Shown: positions 37,223-49,337, counted from the first letter of the stretch. The stretch is 64,000 nucleotides of DNA from Haematobia irritans (GCF_050003625.1 NC_134397.1:228346537-228410536), one strand, 5' to 3'. Notes: a model not told the origin generated them from the letters alone. A program made the numbers and translations.

Positions 37223-39430
37223 ACTAGCGTAACCCGGCCCGCTTCGCTGCGCATTCCGAAGCGTAGTTGGAGGAACATTTTGCGTTAACTTAGTCAACTA
37301 TATCCTTCGTGCTGAAAACAAATTCGAAAAGATTTGAATTCTTTTAAACAAATCGGACTACTTGATTTTTCGTTTATAGGTACAAATACTGCGGGAGAGG
37401 GTGTACCTTCTTCTATATTTCTTGTGAATTTTAGGTGTGGTTTGTCAAGGAAAGGTATCCTTCTCCTCAACATATCTGAAAATTAAGCGTTATATTATAA
37501 TAACAGACAAAGAATTACTGTTTCCCATCCAATAAATCGGAAAAGGCAAAAGTAGTAAAAAATTTTACCACATTAACATTTGCTAAAATGTTGGAAAATA
37601 ATGCACCCTCTACGTTGGCTGCCAATTTCGTGTAAATTTAAGTTCTTTACTAAAAAGAAGTCTGGCAGAAGCCTGTGCAAAAATCATAAAATTATGTACC
37701 GAGTTCCCATTTACGGACAACCCTCTACTTTCAACTTAAGAAAAAAAAAAAAAAAAACGGACAAAAGGGAACCCTCTCTTTACTAATAAGAAGTCTGGAA
37801 GAAAGAAGCCTGTGCAAAAATCATAAAATTATATACCGAGTTCCCATTTACGGACAACCCTCCACTTTCAATTTAAGAGAACAAACCTACAAAAGGGAAC
37901 TCTCTCCCCACCTTCGCTCCACTCTGACCTGATATCGGACTATCACGTACCCTATATTAATTTCGCAACTACTCAATGCTCCCTATAAATTCTATCGAAG
38001 TAAAGTTTATTTCAATTTTCCCCTTCCCCAACCAGATATCGAAAAATCATATATTAATTTAAAAATCATGTATAAATTTCATCACCTCCTCCCATGTTCC
38101 CTGTAAATTTCAAGTAGATCGGAGATGTCTCATTTTTGCTCTATTGTTTTAAAGGGACGTCACTTTCCCCGATACAATATCGACAAACACCGTAGTGAAT
38201 AGCACCCCTAACCTTCCCTGAAAATTCTTGAAACTTTCCTTCAAGTGTGGGGCAATGAAGGTTGCCTCTTCATTTATAAAATTTTCCCCCGCTTCCTTTG
38301 TAAATTTCAAGAAAACTTAAATTTTTTTATATTTCATGTTATCCTGATACCGAAACAGGCAATTGACGTCCAAATGCATTATATCTAATTATACAATTAT
38401 TTTTCGAGCTTTATGGACATATATAGAACATGGTTAATAGAGCCATTTTTTTTTTGCAGTTTTAGAGGAGGACCTCCTCCCCGACCAAATGTCGAAAAGC
38501 GTATCTTTTGTAAACGTCCCAGAAAATGTCAAGCAAATTATAAGCCTAAAGGGGCGGCATCTCTTCCGTCCAAAAATCACAAAATCAGGTATCAACTATT
38601 ACGGTTGACAGAGGTTACGATCTCTCCCCAGTCCTCTGTAAATGTCAAGTAACTCGGTAAAGTTTAATTGTTTCTCTGTATGTACTTAAGAGAAGCGGAT
38701 GTCTCCCTATGCCCTTTTATTTTTATTAAAAAATCAGGAACCTGATATAAATTTCATAACCTCACCCATTTTTCCGTAAAATTTCAGTCGGGGGAGTTTA
38801 GTTTTGTTTTCACTGTACTTTAAAAAAAGTGTGGCAAAGGGGTGGCCCCCCTCCCCGACCAAATATCGAAAAATAATGTAGCGGATTTTTGTCTAGATGC
38901 CAACCCCAACATTCAATGAAAATTTCATGCAAATCGCATAATTTTGTTCCAAGTTTCAAGAAGTAAGGCAAGGGGGAGGTCCCCCTCCCCGTCCACATAT
39001 GAAATCATCAGGTACCCCATATTAATTCCATAACCTCACCGCATGTTCTCTTTAAATCTCAGATAATTTAGAGAATTTTAGTTTTTTCACTGTACTTTAA
39101 AAAAAGTCGAACAAAGGGGAGGTCCCCCTCCGCCACCAAATATCGAAATATAAAGTAGCGGATCTTTGTCTAGTTGCGAACCCCAACCTTCAATGAAAAT
39201 TTCAAGCAAATCGGTCAACTTTGGTCCAATTTTCAAAAAGTCCGACAAAGGGGAGGTCCCCCTCCGCGACCAGGTGTCAAAAAATGGGGTACCCTATTTT
39301 CACCACATGAACGTCCCCTATGATCTCTGAAAGTTTCAAGTAAATCGGTTCAGCCGTTTCGGAGCCAACTCGGTTCATACAAACAAACAAACAAACAAAC
39401 ATAGATTGAATTTTATATATATAGATTTAT
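37223..39430 (+). mobile_element. Element L with internal tandem units, class uncertain
   Basis: Opens with TACTAGCGTAACCCGGCCCG and CTTCGCTGCGC and closes with GGTTCAGCCGTTTCGGAG, four AAAC repeats and TTTATATATATAGAT. The interior repeats in two styles: a duplicated block at about 37660-37880 (offset near 137 bp) and four units at 38820-39300 (spacing about 135-145 bp), each with GGGGAGGTCCCCCTCC, GACCAAATATCGAAA and AATTTCAAGCAAATCGG. No transposase or reverse transcriptase frame. Its ends recall widespread insect repeats beginning near ACCCGGC and ending AACAAAC-TATATA, whose class I cannot assign with confidence. Confidence 0.65.
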
Positions 39431-39439
39431 ATATAGAAA

Positions 39440-39700
39440 TAGTGGGAGTATAACATTCAAACATATTTTTTTATTTGTAATCCAATACAAGTATGTTTAT
39501 GGTATTTTGCTTCAAGTAAACAACGGAAGTAACCAATTGGCGCCTTAAAAATATATGTGCATAAGGTGAACAACAATACAACAATATACATACATGAATA
39601 CAAACAATATATTTTTTTGACAAATCCTGAATATGTATATGCTTGTAGCAGAATGTGTTTGGGAGTATCTGTTACAGAAGCCATTTTGTAGGGTGTGGTA
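39440..39700. repeat. Family D fragment, right part
   Basis: Collinear with the right half of the D copies (CAAGTAAA...GGAAGTAACCAATTGGCGCC, then a TTACAGAAGC end). The left half is missing and element L lies there instead. Confidence 0.55.
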
Positions 39701-41204
39701 GGCTCTAACGATAGCCACCTGTGGTTTTCCAGCCAAATATAAAGCAATCACACTATCATGAATAACTTTATTTCTGACGACAATCGATCAACCTAGTAAA
39801 CAATAAAATCAACTGTCACTGGCAACTCTGGCACTTGAGAGGCGAGAGGTTTAAAAATCATAGCAACCTGGATAATGGTCGATTATTTTCCTCACTCATA
39901 CAACATGCCCTCCATGCCAAATAGAGCGCCATCAAACAATTTTTATAAGTTTTGTTTTCAGTAGAAACAAAGGCACCACCCATGGATGTCGCTTTGGTGC
40001 CCATGAGCACTCCCCTTGTATGTGAAATTATACAAAACATCGATATCAAGATCCCGATGGAACTTGTACAGAGTGGCAAACCTTAACCCTTTTTGACGAA
40101 GCCCTGTTCAGTTCAAGTTGTAAGGCTTGTTTTATGGTCGTAAGCACGATTTATTAATTTAAATTGTCCATGTATCAGAATCTATATGTGTGTGTGAGAA
40201 AGAGAGATAGAATGAGCTTTGTATATATGCGTGTGTATGTGTATGCATGTGATTTGAGATTTTTATCAGATTTTCGAAAAGAAATTAAATCTACTGTAAC
40301 TTGTTACACTGTCATGGTAAATGTCAGTCAATTTTTGGTGTCTGCCTTATTGCATTTTTTCTACTGACTCTACCTACAGGCCCGGAACTATCCAATAAAC
40401 TCAAACTCTTTAGGGCACAGCACCAGAAGCTGAGAAAAAGTTTGCCTCGATGGTTTTACTTTTTTAAGAAGTGTAGTGTCTACTCGCAAAGAAGGGCCAA
40501 TGACTACCATTGTACCAATGAATCGGCGAAATTGAACGACACAGGAAAGGGAGTCAGTCAATTGTCTTGTCGTCGCCGCTTGAGACATCGTTTGAAAAGT
40601 GGCGTCGGCGTTTTTGGCCAAGACAAACAACACCACAGACCGGCAAAAAAAAAAATAAATGTTAAGATGAACCACCAAGTGTACCTTACCGTAAATAGGC
40701 CCAAAAACAAGTTCAGTTAATTTAAATGTTAAACAACTTTATTTTTATTGACAAATAAAATTTAAACCGACGACATTTCAATGCATTGCCATTATTGTTG
40801 TAGTTTTTCGTTTTGTATGAGAAGGGGGAGAGACTCGAAAAAGTTTAAGTGAATCCAACAGTTTTCACAAATTGCCTCCATTCAATTCAATTTCATTCGG
40901 TTCTCATCAAAGTTTCAATTTCGATTGAAAAATATCTTGCGGTATGGGATTAAAGGGTTACCTTGTTTCGTAACCTTTAACGAGGGCTAACTATCTGGCT
41001 AGGTCTCACGATGTTATGAAGACATACAATAAAAGCCAATAATGAGGATAAGTATACCAACAATTGGCATTGATAAGAGGGAAAAATTGTATTTGCATGG
41101 TCATTTACGCTGGGGCATAGACTTCTTTTTAAGGGGCAGGTATATAAGAGAAGAATGCAAAATTCTACTTTTTGAAAATATTGCTTCCCTAACTTTGCAA
41201 AGGT
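39701..41204. other. Mostly single-copy DNA with one unassigned frame
   Basis: No repeat termini noticed. It contains the longest frame in the window not explained by mobile DNA (40301-40720, listed separately) and a short GT/GA-rich run at 40187-40245. Confidence 0.35.
40301..40720 (+). CDS. Unassigned 139-residue open frame, doubtful
   Basis: I do not recognise this frame. It opens with a hydrophobic stretch at about residues 9-26 and is otherwise basic (Lys/Arg-rich) with four scattered Cys. A 96-residue frame overlaps on the other strand, there is no clear promoter or poly(A) signal, and no splice context is evident. A single frame of this size is possible by chance in 64 kb. Listed only because it lies in the least repetitive part of the window. 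Confidence 0.12.
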   Translation: MLHCHGKCQSIFGVCLIAFFLLTLPTGPELSNKLKLFRAQHQKLRKSLPRWFYFFKKCSVYSQRRANDYHCTNESAKLNDTGKGVSQLSCRRRLRHRLKSGVGVFGQDKQHHRPAKKKINVKMNHQVYLTVNRPKNKFS

Positions 41205-42111
41205 TCACTTTATAACCTTTTCACGCTTAAAAAAAATTTCAATTTGTGCAACATTTATATTTTTATATCCTCCACCATAGGATAGGGGGTATATTAACTT
41301 TGTCATTCGGTTTGTAACACATAGAAATATTGGTCTAAGACCCCATAAAGTATGTATATTCTGGGTCGTGGTGAAATTCAGAGTACATCTAGCGATGTCC
41401 CTCCGTCTGTGGAAATCACGCTAACTTCCAATCTATCGAATTAAAACTTGACACAAGTAGTTGTTATTGATGTAAAGGTTGGTTAAATTGTAAGGGCCGA
41501 TGTTGAATGTGAACCACACCTAAACGCCAAGTTTTTTCGAATTTTATTTAACATTTCTCTATTTCAGACTTACTCAATTTGAACCATGGAGAGATACACA
41601 ATCCAACAACGTGTTAAATGGTTCCAAGAAATGGCAACAGTGGATGATCAATTTTCGCTTTATAACCTTTTCACGCTTAAAAAAATCAATTTTCAATTTG
41701 TGCAACATTTTTATTTTTATATCCTCCACCATAGGATAGGGGGTATATTAACTTTGTCATTCGGTTTGTAACACATAGAAATATTGGTCTAAGACCCCAT
41801 AAAGTATGTATATTCTGGGTCGTGGTGAAATCCAGAGTACATCTAGCGCTGTCCGTCCGTCTGTGGAAATCACGCTAACTTCCAATCTATCGAATTAAAA
41901 CTTGGCAAAAGGAGTTGTTATTGATGTAAAGTTTGGTTAAATTGTAAGGGCCGATGTTGAATGTGAACCACACTTAAACGCCAAGTTTTTTTCGAATTTT
42001 ATTTAACATTTCTCTATTTCAGACTTACTCAATTTGAACCATGGAGAGATACACAATCCAACAACGTGTTAAATGGTTCCAAGAAATGGCAACAGTGGAT
42101 GATCAATTTTC
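41205..42111 (+). repeat. Tandem duplication (about 450 bp) of transposon 5' end plus flank
   Basis: Copy 1 (about 41205-41655) and copy 2 (about 41656-42111) each hold TTTATAACCTTTTCACGC, a family A fragment with TATCCTCCACCATAGG, the transposon's left terminal repeat and its first 23 codons. Small indels and substitutions separate them, so the event is not very recent. It includes host flank on the left, which shows it happened after insertion of the element. Confidence 0.85.
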
Positions 42112-42848
42112 GAAGAAAATCATTTTCAGTGATGAGGCACATTTTCACCTCAGTGGATTCGTCAATAAACAGAATTGCCGCATTTGGGCGAATGAGAATC
42201 CAAGAGTGATTGTCGAAAAATCAATGCACCCACAAAGAGTGACTGTTTGGTGCGGTTTATGGGCTGGCGGCATCATCGGGCCGTATTTTTTCCAAAATGA
42301 GGCCGGTCAGGCAGTTACTGTGAATGGTGTTCGCTATCGTGAGATGATAAAGAACTTTTTATGGCCCGAATTGGAAGATATGGATGTGGACGATATGTGG
42401 TTTCAGCAGGACGGTGCCACTTGCCACACAGCTAACGAAACAATGGCTCTTTTGCGCAACAAATTTAATGGCCGTGTTATCTCACGTAATGGCGATGTCA
42501 ATTGGCCGCCAAGATCATGTGATTTGACACCGTTGGACTTTTTTCTTCGGGGTTATTTGAAAGAAAAGGTGTACGTCGATAAGCAAGCAACAATTCAAGA
42601 GCTAAAGGATGAGATAATTCGGCACATTAACGGCATAGAACCTCCATTATGCCTCAGCGTCATCGAAAATTTGGACCATCGGATGAAGGTGTGCCACCGA
42701 GGTCGCGGCGCCCATTTGGCAGATATTTTGTTCCATACATAATTGAGTAATACCAATATATCATAATAAAATAAAATTACAATAATTTCCTAAATAGTTT
42801 GTGTTCTATTCAAAATCAACATCGGCCCTTGAAATTTTAACCACCCTT
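41475..42848 (+). mobile_element. Tc1/mariner-superfamily transposon, internally deleted
   Basis: Terminal inverted repeats of about 38 bp: left AAGGTTGGTTAAATTG with AAGGGCCGATGTTGA further in, right the imperfect complement. TA flanks both ends (41473-41474, 42849-42850). The sequence on either side is one family A element: GTTATTGATG before and GTTCGGATGGTATTGC after are adjacent in other A copies, so the insertion site is exact. The element carries the transposase at 42041 and an internal 450-bp duplication. Confidence 0.88.
42041..42742 (+). CDS. Transposase with DNA-binding region deleted, DDE/D catalytic domain intact
   Basis: An unbroken frame of 233 residues. Full-length relatives of this Tc1/mariner-superfamily type, as I recall them, are about 340 residues and start with the same MERYTIQQRVK. 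Here residue 11 is followed almost at once by catalytic-domain sequence, so roughly 100 residues, including the helix-turn-helix region, are missing. Catalytic Asp candidates are D31 (in IIFSDEAHF), D124 (WFQQDGATCH) and D161 (SCDLTPLDFF), spaced 92 and 36 residues. The ATG sits in good context after a short leader. The first 23 codons also occur upstream in the duplicated segment with the same deletion. It can hardly bind ends, so it is probably not an active transposase; an open frame this long may just be young. Confidence 0.85.
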   Translation: MERYTIQQRVKWFQEMATVDDQFSKKIIFSDEAHFHLSGFVNKQNCRIWANENPRVIVEKSMHPQRVTVWCGLWAGGIIGPYFFQNEAGQAVTVNGVRYREMIKNFLWPELEDMDVDDMWFQQDGATCHTANETMALLRNKFNGRVISRNGDVNWPPRSCDLTPLDFFLRGYLKEKVYVDKQATIQELKDEIIRHINGIEPPLCLSVIENLDHRMKVCHRGRGAHLADILFHT

Positions 42849-42850
42849 TA

Positions 42851-42990
42851 GTTCGGATGGTATTGCAAATGGACCATATCGGACCACTTTTACAAATAGC
42901 CCCCATATAAACCGACCCCCAGATTTTGCTTGCGGATCCTCTTGGAGGAGCAAATTTCAATTTTGCAATTCGGTTGAAATGTTGTACATG
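42851..42990 (+). mobile_element. Family A fragment, right of the transposon
   Basis: Continuation of the A element that begins at 41265: GGATGGTATTGCAAATGGAC, then TAGCCCCCATATAAACCGAC. The copy breaks off before the full monomer array and has no tail. Confidence 0.75.
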
Positions 42991-42999
42991 TTAGAATAT

Positions 43000-43720
43000 G
43001 CTATATGGCATGTATGCCATTCCGTTTGTAATACATCGCAATATCATTTTCCGACTATATAAAGTATATGTAATTCTGATTACACCCCCACCGCCATATA
43101 ATGGTGATGGGGATGTAATAAGTATATCATTCTGTTGTTAACACATCGCATTATCAATTTCTGAATATATAAAGTACATATATTTCTGATTAGGGAGAAA
43201 TTCTGAGACCATATAACTATGTCCCTCTGTCTCTCTGTTGTAATCATGCTGAAAAAAATTTGGAACATATTCGTTTTTTGTCCGCACATAGGTCAAGTTC
43301 GAAAATGAACTATATAGGTCCAGGTTTTGATATAGCCTTTATATAAAGAGATCTCCCAATTTGACTTCCTGGACATCGAAATTTTTTCCGATTTACTTGG
43401 AATAGGAAATATAGGGATATTTTAGATCTAGAAATAAGTGTGTATTGGTTCATGTTTTAGTATAGCACCCATATAGACCGATCTCTCGATTTGACGTCTT
43501 ATCCGATTTAGTTGAAATTTTTATCCGATTTACTTGAAATTGGAAATCTAAGGGCATTGTAGATCCACAAATAGATGTTGCGAAAATGGTGTATATTGGT
43601 CCATGCGTTGGTATAGCCCAACAATAAACCGATGCCACGATTTGACTTCTTTGGCATCTGCACACTGAAATTTGACATCTAGAGGTACTTTAGTTCACAA
43701 ATACCAACTATGATGAGTAT
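43000..43720 (+). repeat. Diverged A-related element with tandem monomers
   Basis: Carries a degenerate header twice (TTTGTAATACATCGCAAT near 43026 and TGTTAACACATCGCATTA near 43135) with a hairpin between, then CTATGTCCCTCTGTCTC and several monomers with GTATAGC and CGATC...TTTGACTTC blocks. Clearly related to A but with a different stem sequence and monomer text. Confidence 0.6.
43079..43119 (+). other. Diverged terminal hairpin
   Basis: ATTACA pairs with TGTAAT, CCCC with GGGG, and further in CCAT with ATGG. The stem replaces the TATACCC/GGGTATA of families A and B while keeping pairing on both sides. Confidence 0.65.
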
Positions 43721-43835
43721 CATTCCATGTGTTCATATATACTGCATATAGACCCAACTTCTTGAGAGTCTATACACCCCAATTTAAGAGTGTCCAAAGC
43801 TTCAGTGGACTCGGACTCGGAGGTCCCCTGTTATT

Positions 43836-44066
43836 GAGCCACCGTAGTGCAATGATAAGCATGCCCGCTTGCATACACAGGGTCGTGGGTTCAAACCCAG
43901 TTTCTACCAAGCACCAAAAAGTTTTTCAGTGATGGATTATCCCCCTTCTCTAAGTGGTTTCACTGCAATGTGGAACGCCTTTCGAACTCGGCTATTAAAA
44001 GAAAGTCCATTGTCGTTGAGTTTAACATAGAATCGAGCGGCACTCAGTGATAAGAGACAATATGCA
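43836..44066 (+). mobile_element. tRNA-derived SINE, type S1, copy 2
   Basis: Head with GAGCCACCGTAGTGCAATG, GCCCGCTTGCATAC and the B-box-like GGGTTCAAACCC, then the S1 body. It keeps the CTAAGTGGTTTCACTG block missing from copy 1 and stops before the CCTAACC tail. The upstream 30 bp (ACTCGGAGGTCCC...TTATTGAG) match part of the S1 body, suggesting a partial dimer or insertion into another copy. Confidence 0.75.
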
Positions 44067-44099
44067 TAAAATTTAGATATTTAATATATTCAATATATA

Positions 44100-45806
44100 C
44101 ACGGACGAAAAATACTGTTTTTAATATGTTTGGGTGTAAAAATTATATATTGGGAACTCAAATTTTTAACACAATATGTTTAAGTGCTATCATATAATGT
44201 TCATAAACTAGCATAACATATTTGGGACATATATGTATGTTAGAACATATTATATTTGGGACATAAAATGTTTGTAAACATAATATGCATAGATGCAAAC
44301 ATATATTAATTTAGAAATAGCCTATAAACATATATGTGTTTAGAAAGAGAGACCAAAAGAGTACACACAGAAAACAAATTTGTTGTGACAACCAATTTTT
44401 TTGCCAACCAATTTATTTGGTTGCATCTACTACCGGAATTTAACCGATAGAATTTGTTGCCTCAACCAATTGACAGTAAAATTGGCAGTCACAACCAATA
44501 TAATTGTATTTGTTTTTTTTTTTTTTTTTATGACAGCCAACTATTGTTTGAAGTAACTGCCTTTTGAATTATCAGGGCAACCAATAAAATTGCTATCGGT
44601 ACCCCATTTGAACCACGAACAGCATGCAAAATTATGCAAAAAAATCATTATTTATTTTTAGTACTTTATTATTCAATAATATAAAGGCATAAATAATACA
44701 TATTTAGATATAAAATTTTTTGTAATACTAATCCGATTTTATTGTTTCCTTCAAATCGCAATGTATCTTTCGAGTTATCTTCCGAATCTATTTTGTGCGC
44801 CGGGGTGTATGGGGAAATAATCGTAACGTTCTTTTCCTCCTGTAGCTACCGCCAAGATTTTGTTGTTGAGTGAGTTGCTACGTAGACCCAATGGTTTTTG
44901 ATGGGTAACGTTCAGATGTCCCGAAACGGCTACCATTGCGTATACATTTAGACAAATCCATTATTTAAGATTGAAGGACTGTTTTGATGTGCATGAGATA
45001 CAAGAAACATTTGAAAATACCTCTCAGGCTGATGAAACATAGATCCACTGGTACGCATCAGAGATCAAGGAGCAGTCGAAACAATGAACTTACTTCTTTT
45101 TATTTCGTTTTGGCGATGGATGGATTAGCAGTATTCAGATTTTATTCGTATATACTATACATATTTAAGCTGAAATATAAATTTTCAAAATATCGATTTA
45201 TTGACATTTAATATTCTACTTACCTTTTTAACAATTTTACTCACATTGAAGTATTGAAGTTGATATATCCAAATATTGGTTGCAGCAATAATCAGTTTTT
45301 AAATCTGTTGAAACAACCAAATTATATGCTGTACAGACTTTTTGTCAGTTTTGCTGACACTTTGGGAAAATAAATCAATCAACACAACAGAGCGGTACAC
45401 AATGAAATTTGTTTTTAATGAATTGAGTTACAACTACCAATATTTGGTCGTTAGTAATAGCATTTGATTGCATTGATATTTTATTGGTTATATCAACCAC
45501 CAAACGAAAGAAATAACAAACATATGATCCACACAACTAAAAATAATGTATCTGAACTATCTTTCTGTTATCCTGCTCGAATTCCAACCAACCATTTCTC
45601 TGGGTGTATGCTGCAAGTAAAATAATGGAAGTAAAATTGGCGCCTTCAAAATATATCCACAAATAGAAAATTTCATTAAAATTTTTTTCTACCAGTATAT
45701 ATATACAATACAAACAATATTTTGTTTGGACCTATCCTGAAAATATATATGCTTTGAAGCAAAATGTGTTTGGGGTATATGTAACAGAAGCGATTTTTTG
45801 AGGGTG
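44100..45806. repeat. MITE-like repeat, family D, copy 3, interrupted by element K
   Basis: Starts CACGGACGAAAAATACTG next to TA and ends TTTTTTGAGGGTG next to TA. The D sequence is contiguous with copy 1 (16112-16583) once 44364-45606 is removed. Confidence 0.7.
44364..45606. mobile_element. MITE-like element K, 1.24 kb, nested in D
   Basis: Begins CACACAGAAAAC and ends, read inward, CACCCAGAGAAATGG. TA lies on both sides (44362-44363, 45607-45608), and the D text GAG-TA-TGCTGC is restored when K is removed. Interior rich in TTGGTTG/CAACCAA motifs on both strands; no transposase frame. Longer than the other MITEs here. Confidence 0.7.
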
Positions 45807-45808
45807 TA

Positions 45809-48454
45809 GATACCCATATGACTATGTTTGTGGTAGAGAGCTTTGGAGTTTCGACCTGGACGAACTCACTGTTTCTTTGTGGTTTTATTATTTTTTTTTA
45901 TTTCAGTCTTTGGATTTGCATTACAATCCTTACAGACTAACTAAAAATATATAATATCTAATGATTTACAAAAATCAAATAATGTGTAAGACAAATCCAA
46001 CATAAAATTTGACATCCGATTAAATTCCTTTAAAGCACGCAAAATTGGTTCATTATCTGAATAGTTGCTACGATGAATTGGAATGAAGAATAGGTTTTGA
46101 CGACGCAAATTCCCCATCCTCCTTAAATTTTTTCGATATGCAAAGCCCTTTTTATTCATCAGAGTCAAAATGTCTTCTCCAACGATCGATATCAAAGATT
46201 TAATATTACTGTCCTTTGCTGTATAATTATATACTATGTTGCCAAAACCTGTATGGACGAACTATCGTTCTCTTGGATATCTTGACGTATATGTAACATT
46301 AATTAATCCAAGTGACTGTTGTTTTGTGATTATGTCAATTTGTTTATGATTATTCTGCGATTACTTAACTTCAATGAGTCAAGCAATACAAAATAAAAAA
46401 CCCTTTTGTAGAAGCTCCGTAGGAGAATTAATTGTAAAGTTAATAAGAAGTTGTACCTAAGGTTTTTGTTAAATCTCCGGATTCATTCTTTGTCCACCAT
46501 ATCTTTGCATAATGTAGATGATGGACAACAAGTAGTCAAGTTTCTGTGTTTTTTTCTTTTTCATTTATTCATACATCATTTAGTGACTTAAAGTATCTGC
46601 AAACTCATGTTTGATATGTTGAAAAGTTGCTGCTCCTGCTGCTGCTGTTGTCCAGGAGATGTTGCTTTGCCTGTTACTGTAGGTCCTTTCTTGCAGTAGT
46701 TGGTCGATTTAAATGAAGCACTTTTTTTCTATTTTGTAGCTACGCTGTCTGTATGAATTATCATGACAGTGGAATCTACATTTGAAATGAAACCGCTGCA
46801 ATGTGACTTGAGCAGGGGAAGTCCCCACAATGATATGTGCATTTCATTGAGGCGAAAAATGAAACGAAAAAGTGCATTGGGACAGAACACATCACTGATT
46901 TATCAGTGACATAAAAAGCAATTAAGAAATGTTTTCCAAACAAAGTTAAACGACATGCATACACTCACTCCAATCAATGTGAATCCAATGAGGAGGACAT
47001 TTTCAGCAGAAACAGCAAAAAACTGGTCACAAAATAGAAATGTCATGGATTAGAAAAAAATTAAAGAATTTTTGCATATCAACTTAGAAGAGAGTAAAAA
47101 AACTAGAAACAAGAAATTAAATAGAAACACATAATCAAATGCCAAAATGTTTTAATTGTCCAGGCTATTGTGAAATGACCACACAACTATTGCACCTAAA
47201 GTAGCCATAGAATGGACTGACAATACATCTTGTCAGGATGTATTTGAAATTTGAAGAACATCAATGGTACCACTTGTTAAAGCTTCGCATGTACCAAGTA
47301 AAGCGATGTTTCGATATCATTGAATCACATTGACTATGTTTTAAATTGAAAAGCACGATGTCTTCTTAAGCAGATATAGGCTGATATGGCTTGTAATCAG
47401 AAACAAAATGTCGACGTTTTGAACTCTTCCGTTTTTTGGATTGAGTTTAAACAGAATGAATACACACAAATCGTAGGTAAGTAGCATAAGAGAAAGATCC
47501 ATACACAAATGTCTCCACCATACCAAATTCTAAATATATAATTTTTAAAAAATTTTAAGTCTAGATTTTTTTGAAATTACAGGACGTCGATTTTTGACTT
47601 GTTTAAAAATTGGAAAACTCCATTTATGGATTTTTCTAAATATTAATTTAACTATTTTCATCAAAAAATAGAAAATGCAACTTTTCACATCATAATTGTT
47701 TAATTATTTGACAGCATAAAAGTATCTACATAATATTTTTTAATTCAAATTCCAGTTTTCGATTTTATCGTTAAAGCCTGCCACTAGATTTAGATGCTCA
47801 AAAATTTGAATTGAAATTCGAATTTGAAGATTAGATTCTTTGACACACAATTGCTCAGTTAAATAGTCGGTTTTAGACCTTTGTATCTTTAGAATAACGA
47901 GATCTACAATAAATGTTTTGTTTTTTTAAGGCCAAAGGGTGATTTTTATCCAATCATTGGTCAATTATGGCCAATTTATAAATTCGAGCTTGTTTGGAAT
48001 GAAAAGAAGATCGAAGATCTGTAAAAGTCGGCAATGACGCCCCCTTTTATACTTTGCAAATGAATTTTTTAAATCAAACACCCAAGGAAGTGGAAGGCTC
48101 TCAAATTAGGAGTGGGCAGTAGTCCTCGGAACAATACGGTGAATTTGACAGTGACAGTTTTTTTTTCGACCGATTTTCCTTAAATTGAACATTGACCGAT
48201 CCAATAATTTGGTGTAGAACTGTGATCACAAAGGAGTAATTCCACTTCAACGAAAATATTTCGTACTTTTTATGAAGAAATCATAACGTAGAATGTTTCG
48301 TAACATATTCATAAATTCGTAAAAACTTCTTATCAAAACAATGTCTCATATATATGTATTATTCTTATATTCCTTAAAATTTTACGAAAATCAAAAATTA
48401 CAGAAGAGAATTATTTAGTGGAGAATCTAAATACACCTATCGCAAACCGACGCA
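45809..48454. other. Mostly single-copy DNA, no gene seen
   Basis: The longest stretch in this half without recognisable repeats. Notable only: CTG-rich simple sequence at 46630-46650, mixed composition at 46600-47000. Frames of 61-84 residues have no motif. If the window holds host regulatory or exonic DNA, this and 55746-58917 are the likeliest places, but the sequence alone does not show it. Confidence 0.35.
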
Positions 48455-48663
48455 TAATCAGCTATTATTGATGTAGGTTGAACGATATTGCAAATGGGTC
48501 ACTTCGGATCACGTTAGGTATATCCCCCTTTAAAGCTGACCCCCAAATTGGACTCCTGGAGACTCTTTGAAGAACAAATATCATCCGATCCGGTTCAAAT
48601 GTGGTACGTGATGGTACTATACGCCCTCTAACAATCATGCAAAAATTGGTTCATATCAAACCA
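48455..48663 (+). repeat. Degraded family A fragment
   Basis: TATTGATGTAGGTTGAACGA, then GCAAATGGGTCACTTCGG, a monomer with GATCCGGTTCAAATGTGG, cut by the H element at 48664. Confidence 0.6.
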
Positions 48664-49337
48664 TACCCAGAAAACAAACTTGGAAGTTCATCTAGATGTA
48701 CAACTCTAAAAACACTTCCAGAAATGTCCTCCCAAAGATATTATCTATTTTAACTACACATGAAGTTATTTTAATTCAATTTTTCATAGTTTTAATGGGT
48801 AATTTTAACTTTTTTGTTTCAAGTTAAGTTAAGAACAGAATGAGAATTATTAAAGTGGTTCAATTTATTTAAATTTGTCGAAAATTCAAAATTCATACGA
48901 GAAAAATTGCGAATTTTTAAAAAGGTTTCAGACAAGTGTTAGGATGCATTAAAAATCATAAAAAAAGTACAAAAATTATTTACATATCACAAAATTTTCT
49001 ACTTCACATCAAAAATACTGAATTTGGATCATACCTTAACAAGTGATGCTACACGCAAAGACAAAAAAAAAATGAAAAACGTGTACCAAAAACTTTTTCT
49101 TTTGTTAGAGTTTTTTGAATTCCTTCGAAAATTTTAAACTTTTATCACCAAAAAAAAAAAAATCGTTCGTTACCAACAACACAGTCCATTTCGTTCATAT
49201 TAAGCACTGTCCTTTTCTGACTTTAAGTCTTTAATAAGATACATTTTACAGTTTCATAGTAAAGATTTAATATAGTAATATGTAATGTGGAACACTTTTT
49301 CGGAATCTCCGAACATATCTGGAATATATGTAAAAAC

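Noticed and set aside
40301..40720. 139-residue frame as a secreted basic protein
   Set aside because: The hydrophobic start is suggestive, but there is an overlapping frame on the other strand, no gene signals, and the size is reachable by chance. Listed with low confidence only.
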